Source of the DNA: Irpex lacteus
Taxonomy: Eukaryota > Basidiomycota > Agaricomycetes > Polyporales > Irpicaceae
Direction: 5' to 3'
Length of the DNA stretch: 64,000 bases
Assembly: GCA_001986395.2 (NCBI GenBank)
Contig: MQVO02000016.1
Location: forward strand, 186,001 to 250,000
Below, in pieces: positions 39,601 through 48,686 of the stretch. The translations under genes were made by a program, and so were the position numbers. Every line of letters begins with the position of its first letter. Positions within the stretch are counted from its first letter, which is position 1. The notes below the pieces were generated by a model that worked only from the letters and a program-made list of their open reading frames with translations, was not told where the DNA came from and made no database searches.

Positions 39601-39922
39601 ATTATTGAACTCAAGATACCTCGTACGTACCTCTTTTTCCAATCATCATTGTATCGGAACTGAATCCCGCATAGCTAAGAAGGCCTTTTGGGGAGAATAC
39701 GCATCTGCTCGCTTTCTGCTCGCATACATCACTCCGTGCAAGACAAACGGGCGCGATGCCACCATAACCAACGTCTCATACAAAAATACAGACTCGAGAG
39801 TCATTGTAGATCTCCAAACCGTAACTGGTAAAGTGGGCAGAGTGTATACGAGAGGGAGATGGGGGATTATCGACCAAAGTACTGACGCAGCAAGGACGGT
39901 GTTCGTTGAGGAAGCAGAGTAG
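36648..39922 (+). CDS. Plavaka/Tnp2-type transposase
   Basis: Seven exons in my model, about 970 residues. The N-terminus has a zinc-ligand-like cluster (RKCWCNALCGKVL ... RRRHRKK), typical of the small finger at the start of Plavaka transposases, then an acidic Ser-rich region. The catalytic part includes YDCCVNTCLCYTKPY..CPYC, DVFDGSHYKTLL, PLLVKLYNLHPSIRTL, DDECAEMARGVLFLDA, KGHSSLCPCRSCLIRG, SPWDWLHLFGANIIPHMIDV, EDRTMFTAESYAFWFMYIAP and, after an intron near 38814, HSIHGLLHIADDIRTCGPMS with ERFCGFAKREIHSRSQP. This order and the DW-H-F..N..PH-W segment match basidiomycete Plavaka proteins related to TNP2 of CACTA elements. The enzyme would bind the TIRs and cut and paste the element in the nucleus. 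No stop or frameshift interrupts the exon chain, so it may be active. Confidence 0.9.
36915..36930 (+). promoter_or_regulatory. Internal copy of the subterminal dyad at the transposase intron 1 acceptor
   Basis: CAGTGGAAAACCACTG is a perfect 6-bp dyad with a 4-nt spacer and overlaps the 3' splice site of intron 1 of the transposase. It is the same motif as in the subterminal arrays. Binding of transposase here could affect its own expression (inference). Confidence 0.5.
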
Positions 39923-41034
39923 TGGTCTATTAAGTCATTGTATTGCTGTGAATTTGCATAAATACTACTTGAGTGTTGCCGGATATACTCGAGGCGTGGT
40001 GTCATTGCACTTAAAACGATTCGAGGTGAAAATGCGATTAAATCTCACAAATAGGCGCCTCTTGTTCATTGCCTCTTTAGGCAATGAACACTCAGCGCTT
40101 TTCACCTTTATGCAGAGTGAGAGGTTGCGAACCCACGTTTGGCACAGAAAACTCATCTCGAACACGTTACTAATCACACAAAGTTATCACGAATAGTTAT
40201 TTCTTGTATATATGGTAATAGAAAAGATATATTGATACTGCTCAATGTGTTAAGTACATGCGTAACATAGGTGTGCTACGTCAGCTAATATACAGTACCT
40301 ACAGCAGTAACGCGATGAGCGAGCTCATAATCGATCACGCTCACCGAGACGTATCTGCAGAAATAGACATCGGTAAGCGATCAGAGTACCAGCTGGACAA
40401 CAGAGGGAAACGTACAAAGCGAGCGTGCGCTCGAGACGGTACACGACAGGCAGTAGAGGCGCATATATGGGTGATGGCGATGAGCGAAAATAAAACCTGT
40501 CTGAGCTAGACGTCAGTATGCACAAGAGGCGGTAAAGCGATAGCACGTACCGTGTCACATAATCGTGCAAGCGGTGTTGGCTAAATCAGGCGATATTGAC
40601 TGAATATCTGTATCAGTCCCGCAAGCAACTAGTTCATCCAGACGACGAGACACATACCGAGATGAGCCAACAACGACAAGCTTCTCTTAATCGAGATGTA
40701 TCATTGATTACTTGCAACTGCTAGGTATGCTGGGGTTAGTGGTCACGGTGGTATAGACATAACGTGCCGACGTGGGTGTTTGAATGGTGCTAGTGGGGGA
40801 CGGCGGACAAAGTGTTGAGTACATACCAGATGGCTTAAGCACGGTGATCCACAGGTGTCAGAGCAAAGACAATGACAGGCTCGAGGTCGCCGTTGCATCC
40901 GTCGTGGCCAGTCATTGCTTGTATGACACCCGGAATATCCCAGCCACGCATCCACTTCGCAGCACCGTACCACAGCGCCGTGAGAGTGTATGGTGTTGGG
41001 ATTAAAATAAAGCCTGAGACTTACCTAATCGTTG
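39923..41034. other. Transposon internal non-coding or decayed segment
   Basis: This follows the transposase stop. A hairpin at 40064-40089 (stem GTTCATTGCCT / AGGCAATGAAC, loop CTTT) sits within imperfect outer arms and could mark the 3' end of transcripts. A minus-strand frame near 40870-40960 reads like protein (WDIPGVIQAMTGHDGCNG) but does not splice in phase to the upstream exons. Confidence 0.45.
40064..40089. repeat. Perfect 11-bp hairpin inside the transposon
   Basis: GTTCATTGCCT, loop CTTT, AGGCAATGAAC. The core ATTGCCT-4 nt-AGGCAAT is also present in the 1000-bp element at 6002-6019. Confidence 0.8.
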
Positions 41035-41509
41035 TGTTCGCCACGACACCTAAGACTTCAGAGCCCACCCACACCGATCCACGGCGGGCGACGTTAAAGC
41101 CCCTTTGCAATGTTGCGAAACCACCGTGATTTCTTGTCGTGATGCGCTGTCCGGTATTCGAGCTTCATGGAGTGAGCCTGGGGTTTCTTGCGTTGAGGAC
41201 ATTCAGGAGTCAGGACACGTCACGGTCGTGGTTCAAGGCAAACTTGAAGAGGGAGCGAGCGCCCATCGTGTCGCTAATATACATCTGATGCGACTCCATA
41301 AACGCTAGCGCCCAATGTGCCGGCTCAGGTAAACTCAGGCCAAGGCTCACCGACCAGGTGAACGTCAGGCCAAGGCTCACCGGCCAAATGAACGTCAGGT
41401 CAGAGCCCGCCGGCCAGGTAGCGCTCCGACAAACGTCACCCGCACAGGTCAGGTTTTCGCACTTTTGCTGATGCAGGGGGTCAATAGAAACGATAGCTAA
41501 GTAATGCAA
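41035..41509 (-). CDS. Possible second accessory gene of the transposon (fragment)
   Basis: Two exons join in phase on the minus strand. One ends ...MYISDTMGARSLFKFALNHD, R, D at 41219. A 72-nt GT..AG intron follows (41147-41218), and then RITTRNHGGFATLQRGFNVA and SVWVGSEVLGVVANTTIR to 41035. The upstream part overlaps the 30-bp tandem repeat (41310-41420), which in this frame encodes repeated SLGLTFTW-like peptides. The frame that looks best downstream (40870-40960) does not join in phase, so the gene may be broken or my splice model may be wrong. No domain is recognised. Confidence 0.3.
41310..41420. repeat. 30-bp tandem repeat, about four copies
   Basis: Two near-identical full units (41338-41367 and 41368-41397, each starting GGCCAAGGCTCACCG and ending GAACGTCA) are flanked by diverged partial units on both sides. 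The repeat lies inside the Plavaka element, inward of the right subterminal zone. Confidence 0.85.
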
Positions 41510-41709
41510 AGCAATCAGTGGCCAGAAGACTAAGAACTGGGGTGCAAGATGTGCTTACCGACTCAGCTGGTCTCGACAGCTCGTACGCGCTGGAGGGAAC
41601 GTTGGATGCCACCTAAGAACACTCTGGCATCGCGTTTGGATGCTTCAGCAACTCCGAGTATATCCCAAGCATATGAATACGACGTCGCGCACCTTGAATG
41701 ACGGTTCCA

Positions 41710-42020
41710 ACGCAATCAGTGGGAGAACCAATGTTGACAACTGGTAAATCCGTTGATCTGAAGGAATCAGTGGGTATGCCAATTGCTCTGTCTGGTAAAA
41801 CCACTGCCCGGTAACGAACCTCGCAATGGAATACTCACGACGCATTGTGCTTCCAATTCTGCTCAATGGGAAACCCACTGACGAAACCACTACAGCGGGA
41901 AACCACTGATCGCACAGTGGGAAATCCACTGATCGGAAATCCACTGATTTTACGTGGGCGCTTTTTCAGCGGGTTTCCCACTGACCTCGAGCACATCAGT
42001 GGGCTCACCACTTCTGACAA
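41710..42020. repeat. Right subterminal dyad array
   Basis: AGTGGnnnnnCCACT-type dyads at about 41865-41879, 41916-41930 (AGTGGGAAATCCACT) and 41968-41982 (AGCGGGTTTCCCACT), plus many half-sites (ATCAGTGGG, CCACTGAT). This mirrors the left subterminal zone. Confidence 0.8.
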
Positions 42021-42041
42021 CCGGATTCGTGGCCCGCAGTG

Positions 42042-42046
42042 TAAGT
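42042..42046 (+). repeat. Target-site duplication, right copy (TAAGT)
   Basis: Directly follows the terminal GCAGTG of the element and matches 30586-30590. Confidence 0.8.
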
Positions 42047-42458
42047 AATGCAACTGTGATTCATCACTCCATCAGTCACGTCCCGTCATGTCGCGCGCGC
42101 ACCGATGGTCACGCGTCACGATTGAACGCTGTTGAACTTGGAGCTTTGCACTGATTTGAGTTGCGAAATATCGCGGGCTCCCGCTCTTAGCGCAACCGAC
42201 TCCGATACTCTATGCGTACACTTATATCACAGTAGTTGCGTTCTTGAAATCTGTACACTCAACTTAGCGGAATACTACTCACGCGCATGCCATTGGAACC
42301 TTACATAGAGACACACAACCTCAGTACCTTCTCTTGTAACGGTGCTACTTAGTAGTTCCATGACTTATTTTTGAACAGAAACATCTGGCACGCGTATCTA
42401 CATGCGGGTTGTCCCAAGCATTCTAGACACTCGCGATTGACTATCGTGGTAGACCACT
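42047..42458. other. P450 member 3 downstream flank
   Basis: About 410 bp between the transposon and the stop of P450 member 3. No gene or repeat is recognised. Confidence 0.55.
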
Positions 42459-44668
42459 TCACTCGTGAGAGGAGCTTAGAATCAGTTGGCGAGCCTTCTC
42501 GTCACGAGGCTTGATATTACATGAAAACGGCTCTGGGTGGCTGTTGAGAGGGACGGATCAGGAGAGGTCAGGACACATTGATGCACTAGAGTGATTGAAA
42601 GTGGCGAACCGCGATGTGTTGGTTACGAACTTGATCTCAGGTTTAACCTCACGGCCTTCTGAGCCAGTCATGGGGGATATAGCGAACACTGAGAGTACTC
42701 TTGCCATAGCAGTCCAGGTAGAGCCTTTCGCCAGGAAGCGGCCAGGGCATATGCTGTTTCAGAACGTCCGAGAGTCAGTCACGCAACTGAAGTTTATGAG
42801 AATTGGTCCTAACCGCCGCCCCCATCCAAACGCGGCATTCTCAGAAAACTCTTCGCCTGCACCATCGGGTTTCGGTAAGAACCTCTCGGGTTTGAAAAGC
42901 TCCGGTTCGTGGAACTTGCTCTTATCCCAAGTCATGGCCCTGCACACGCAAACAATTAGATTGCCGATACGGAGGAATTAATGGTCGTAATACCTTGCGT
43001 TAGCCACGATAATTGAGCCTTTGGGTATACGCATTCCGTTGTAAGTGTCCTCAACCATGACCCGATGTGGTAACCCGGCTGGAATAACCGGCTGCCACCT
43101 GAACGGGACTGAATGACATGGGATATGCATTAATCAATGGGACGCTTACCTCATGACTTCGTCGACCACGCATTTCACATACGGCAACGAATCACGGTCG
43201 TTCAAGTCTGGCAGACGATCCCGACCGATCACCCTGTCGATTTCTTGCTGTGCCTTGCGCTGCACGTCAGGATGAAGCAGCATAGCTGCAATAAAGATGG
43301 TCACCGCATGCCATGTCTTGAAGAAGGTCAGTCGCTCTGTTCAATGTGATAGGCACAACGCATACCGTTTCAAAGCCAGCTGAAGAGATGTTTGTCAAAC
43401 AGTGCGGTTAAATCAGATATGGTTCGAATTACCTGCGAATATCATTGCAGCTGCCATCTTTAGAGCGTCATGCTCCTCTTGGTTTTGGTCTTTCGCTTCT
43501 GCGTACATATCCTCCAGATGATTGGCGGTTACTGAGGGCCTCGCGATGCCAGCTTTCTGCAACATAATTGGTCAGCGAGGACTTAGACGGAAGATTCAGC
43601 TAGCACTGCACACCACTTGGTCAACAACTTTTCGATAGTTGTCGTGCATCACGGCATCCATGAACGCCTTCGTCTCTATTGAGTATGCGTGAATCTCTGG
43701 TTATCGAGGACGATACTACACCAACTTGACGACTCACCTTTGATGAATTTGATGTACCATGCCCCGGGCGCCCAAGATGGTAAATATGCGACTACAAAAA
43801 GAGGTGGAAACTGTAGACAGCCTGACCTGAACGCACGGGATTTCACTCACAGATAGGATGCAAATCTAACAGCGTCGGTAAGGCGGCCTGGCCGGCGATT
43901 TTAACGAAATTCTGCCCCACGTAAAAGAACTCGTCGTCGAAGGAGTCGATACGATGGCCGTAGCTGATATCTGTGATCACACCTCCAGCAAATCTTTACA
44001 GTATCAATGTACCGCTCAAAGACTCAAAGTATGAAGTTAGCAAGCGTACCTTTGAGCATGCCTGTCGTACTCGTTTGGTCTGTCCAGCAAACCTCGTAGC
44101 AATGCATTTGCCTCCCGCTCCTGAATTCCTCTGTGCTCGTGTACGACGTTCTTTCCAAGAGCATCTTGATGTATCTTGCGCTGCTTCGTGTGAAACGGAC
44201 CGTATGGTGCAAAGAAGAGCGAGTCTCCCCACCCAATTCTGTTAATATCAGCTTCGTAGATTCAATGCAAGAAAGATAGGCCGTACCTCTCGTAATATGC
44301 GAAGCGCGGCCTGTCACTATAGATAGCACTGCGTTTATCCAACAGATCTGAGGCAGCTTTCTCGCTGCTTAACACGATGATCGTCTTTCCAGGCACACAT
44401 AACGAAAAAACATCCCCTAAAGAGGAAGCGAGGGGTGTGAGATTTGGAAGGAAAAGGGAGGGCTTGTGTACTCACCGTATTTCAGCGACAATTCATATAG
44501 CGCTTCGGGAATCGTATTTGTACTTGGGAAGACGCGCAAATGGCCAATAATTGGGTCTGCAGGAGGCCCTGGAGGTAGTGGTAGCCTTCGTCGTCGCCTC
44601 AAGGAGACATGTACGACAAGAGCGAGAGTAAATAGTCCGAGACTGCCTAGGGTCGAGTAGGAGTTCAT
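42459..44668 (-). CDS. Cytochrome P450 monooxygenase, array member 3
   Basis: [20 protein letters not shown] anchor, then [21 protein letters not shown]-helix AGFET / TWHAVTIF split by an intron; DEVMR (ExxR); [19 protein letters not shown] heme loop with Cys near 42750; C-terminus [19 protein letters not shown], stop 42459. It has the same exon layout as its neighbours and no missing key residue. It is the first gene on the far side of the Plavaka insertion and would have been next to member 2 before that event. ER-anchored, substrate unknown. A TATATA motif at 44725-44730 lies about 57 bp upstream of the ATG. Confidence 0.9.
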
Positions 44669-46011
44669 GAGAAGGAGATAGGGTATCCGGGTCGCTTGAG
44701 TGAACTCCAGGAAGTGTGTCACTGTATATAAAGCGATACTAGAGAACTGTATATGCGCTGGAAAGTCACTCAATCACATGTCCAACAAGGTATCTTCTGC
44801 GGTAAGTCTTGACGTATGCGTGCCACGGGTTGTTGGGTGGCCGTGTCTGCCTGCGGCTTGATTCGGAAATCAATGAAAAGAACAGATGCGAAAGTCATGA
44901 ACGTACCATGATGTAGGCAAGAGAAGAAGGTAAGCGATGCTCGAAATTACGAGTGGGCCCAGGTTCGTCGTACGTGACTGGATGTTCTTTTCCTGCTAGC
45001 ATTATAGTCGTAACTGGCTTTGGATGGCGCCTGCCTTCTGTAATTTCACCGGTGATTCATGACGTTACTGCATACATAGGAAGCCTGTGCAACTTGAGAT
45101 TACCCCGGTTATATGTCAAGAGAAAAATGGACGTAGCACTGTACATACCGTCTGCCACTGCATTGCCTTCACTGCAGACACACACATATATTTGCATTGT
45201 GAATACTGCATGCACCTTTATGCGCAGAACGGACTTCGATTCATTCAGTCGCTCGCTACAGATGATTGATGATCTATATGCGTGGGTGCGGCACGTCGGG
45301 TTTGGGGACCTGGATGGATAAAGCCAATAGACCTGTATCCCTAGAAGTAATTAGCCAAATGTTGTTTGTGTGTACCTACGGAAACCTGGCAGATCATGGT
45401 ATAATGACACCATGAGAACTCCGCATCTGAGAGCTGTGTGAGATGGATCCGGGTAGACGGTGAATAGTGCTCAAGGTGGTTGGTGCTATACAAGCACTAT
45501 ATTGCTGAGTAGTGCATGACATGCATGGTAGAAGTCCAATGGTGTAGTCAGCATGAAAGGTTCGACGAATGTCGTGACGCAGTCCGTAACTGAGTCACTA
45601 GTTTAAATTGTCGTCACGGTCACGTCACGAAAGTGGACCCAGCGCTAGCCGATCGATATCGCGGCGTCGCACTGTCCCTAAGGTGACCCCCTGGGCCATA
45701 ATACGTACTTATCGCAACCAATGAGAGACAGCAGTAGCTGAACAGCGTATGCATTGTTATGTTGCAGCAATATGGCCATGGCTCTTCATCCTATCCTTAC
45801 TGTATCTTACTTCGACTTCCAACTCGGAGTAAGTAAGTAGTCCAGAGGCTGCCTCGGGCTGTCACTGCATTGCTTGTGCAACCCCGGGCCCCGCGTCTCA
45901 CAAGAAGTCACTAATACTCAGCCTCTTCGAGAATAGAAGCAAAGCAGCGTACAGGAATAGCGTTCAATCACGTCAACGTTTCATAGTACTCCGCCATGTT
46001 CGTGAATATCT
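44669..46011. other. Intergenic between P450 members 3 and 4
   Basis: About 1.3 kb holding the promoter of member 3 (TATATA at 44725-44730) and the 3' flank of member 4. Only short frames are present; no gene or repeat is recognised. Confidence 0.5.
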
Positions 46012-48227
46012 TCAATGCAGACCAGAGTCCAGGATCAGAGCACGAGCTTTCTCGTCGCGTGGCAGAATATCGCACTCGAATGGCTCAGTATGGCTATAGG
46101 TCACAGTGAAAAACGATGAGTCAAAAAATGATGCTCATGAGATATAAACTTGATCCCACCGCGTTAAAATAGTTTTAAACGTGATTTCCGGTTTCGAAGC
46201 GCCTGTTCCTCCTCCCTCCCTAGCTGAGATGGCGAAAACAGCAAGTATCTTCGCAGCGGCGCTCCACAGAGATTTTTCGGCAAGATAACGGCCTGGGCAA
46301 ATACTAGAAGAAGTATGGTCCAGAGTGTGTACGATAAGCGACCGATACAGCATAGTACTAACCGACGGCCCCATCCAAAGATTGTACTCATATTGAGCTC
46401 TTCTCCAGCACCTTCAGGCTTCGGAAGAAAACGTTCTGGCTTGAACTGCTGCGGCGAATGAAACTTATTTTCGTCCCATACCATACTCCTTTTACGAAAA
46501 TTCAGCAGCCAGATAGAAGGTGATGTTGTATTGGAGCTTACTGGGTATTAGCAAATACCATCGCGCCTTTCGGGATGTGCATCCCATTATATACGTCGTC
46601 AGCCATCACGCGATGTGGAACACCGAAGGGCGTGATAGGCTGCCATCTAGAGTAGATAGTACTATGAGAATAGATATTGGCTTTGTTGGTGAGACCGACC
46701 TCATAGTCTCCTTGAGTACACATTGCAGGTATGGCAAGGATTCACGATCACCAAAGTCAGGTAGGCGATCCCGACCGACTACCTTGTCGATCTCTTCTTG
46801 CGCTCGTTGTTGTACTTCAGGATACATAAGCATGCATGCGATAAATATGGTGATTGCATGCCATGTCTTCGCAGAGGTTAGTAAGCATGACTATTTTTGA
46901 GTTATGGATAACCTACCGTTTCACCGCCCGCTGAATCAACGGAATAGATGAGGTTAGCAAAATCTTCAAAATACCAAAGGATACATACCTATAAAGACCA
47001 TTCCTGCTGCAAGCTTGATAGCTCGCTCTTGCTCTGCATCGTGTTCCTCGTCGTACATTGCTTCTAGATGCTTGGAGATGAATGATGGCGGCGCAACTCC
47101 CTTCTGCTAAGGACAGAATAGGCGTTCAGGCAATCAACATGAGAAAGAACAGAATAGGATGTGTTATACCATCTGCTCTACCGTCCTCCGGAAGCTGTCG
47201 TGCATCACTCCATCTGTCACAAGTTTGGTATCTGCGAAGATATCACTCAGAGCGATATTATACTACGCGTGGTTTAGCAAACTTGCCTTTGAGAAATTTG
47301 ACAAACCATGCCCCGGGAAACCATGACGGCAAGTAGGCAACTAGAACAGTGTGGAATAATAATGATCAGTGGGACAAAATTCATCGAGAACTGCGTTCAA
47401 AATGGATCCTCACAGAGTGGATGCACATCTAACAAGCTTGGTGTAACAGCATCGCCTGTGATCTCAATAAACTTTTCACCCATTAAAAAGTATTCATCGT
47501 CAAATGAGTCAACCTTGTGCCCGTATGTTAGCTGTGAGATGATTCCTATGGTGTAGCTACGCATCGTTTCAATGAAAGCAATACGACTGTTGACGAACAT
47601 ACGCTCACCGTGCGACGAGGCGTTCAAAGTTGCTTGGCTCATCCAGTAAACCTTTCAGGAGGATTCTCGCCTCCTCCTCTTGCACTGTTTCGTACTGGGC
47701 TACAACGTTCTTGTCGAGTGCGTCATTGAGAAGTCTCCGCTGTCTTGTAAGGAATGGGCCATAGTGGGTGACAATTGCCCCGTCACCCCATCCGATACTG
47801 GGAAAACACGTCAATACTGTTACATACCCTAACAACCCACCAAACACATACGCGTCGTAGAACCCAAAAGGTTGACGGTCACTATAGATCGCACTGCGCT
47901 TGTCAAGGAGATCCGAGGCAGCCTTCTCAGAAGCCAACACAATAATGGTTTTACCGGGTACACGGAGGGAGAATATGTCTCCTGTTGAGAATGTCACGCC
48001 AGTTCGACAGCAGTTACAACGAGTCGCTGCAGCCACTCACCATACTTGAGAGACCAGTCGTGAAACGCTTCAGATACGTGGTAACGGTCTGGAAGCGATC
48101 GCAAATGACCTATGAAGGGATCAGCGGGAGGGGAAGGTGGCAAAGGCGGCCACTGGCGCCTCCGTCGAATAAAATGGGCTGCGACAGCACCCAGAAGAGT
48201 CAGACCAATGATACCGATGATGGCCAT
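46012..48227 (-). CDS. Cytochrome P450 monooxygenase, array member 4
   Basis: [20 protein letters not shown] anchor followed by [20 protein letters not shown] (hinge PPxPPSPP rather than LPxPPGPP); AGGET / TWHAITIF I-helix split by an intron; KETMR (ExxR); [19 protein letters not shown] heme loop with Cys near 46310; C-terminus [19 protein letters not shown], stop 46012. All catalytic motifs are intact. It has a Gly-rich insert ([10 protein letters not shown]) after the heme domain that the paralogues lack. Only about 460 bp separate its start from the stop of member 5, the shortest gap in the array. Substrate unknown. Confidence 0.9.
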
Positions 48228-48686
48228 CTGAGATAGGGGAATTCGAGTGCGTGGAGATATGAGAACAACATGGGCTCCTCGCCCTTAAGTGTTGGACAGT
48301 GAAGGATGCGTGGGACGATGCTGGGCCCCTCAAACTTATTGAACACCACATTTTTCTAGTAAAGCAATTCAAATATCAGCGTAAAGTTCTACGATAGTGT
48401 GAGATATTACCTACATACAATTTCCCAGGCATATAATCATCATTCTGGAAGCATCAGACTTACTCGCCAGAGAATCACAGCCAGGACCGCCCATCCGATC
48501 CATACTACCTGCATGTCTCACGATCGTTTAGGCCAAGTGACAAGTGCCACAAGAACCAGACAGCGCCCACATTGATCACATTGACCATGCAACGAGTCAG
48601 AAGAGGGCAATGATTTGCATTATCGACATCCTCGTTGCACGTTCGCATATCTAATTGATACCGCTTCGTAAAAAGACACTGTCTTT
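48228..48686. other. Intergenic between P450 members 4 and 5
   Basis: About 460 bp, promoter of member 4 and 3' end of member 5. No gene is seen. Confidence 0.6.

Larger units (their letters stand above)
30591..42041 (+). mobile_element. Complete 11.45-kb Plavaka-type (CACTA/CMC-related) DNA transposon
   Basis: The termini are inverted repeats: left CACTGCAGGACACGAACC, right (complement) CACTGCGGGCCACGAATC. They continue to GAAGTGG with 28 of 34 positions identical. Both ends are flanked by TAAGT. Subterminal zones (30615-30960 and 41710-42020) hold many AGTGGnnnnnCCACT dyads, the type of array bound by transposase in CACTA-like elements. Inside are, on the minus strand, an accessory gene (31056-32641) and an RTC4-like gene (33068-36452); on the plus strand a Plavaka/Tnp2-type transposase (36648-39922); and a possible further minus-strand exon pair (41035-41509). 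The element lies between the second and third genes of a P450 array. Intact target duplication and open frames argue for a fairly recent insertion. Confidence 0.9.
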
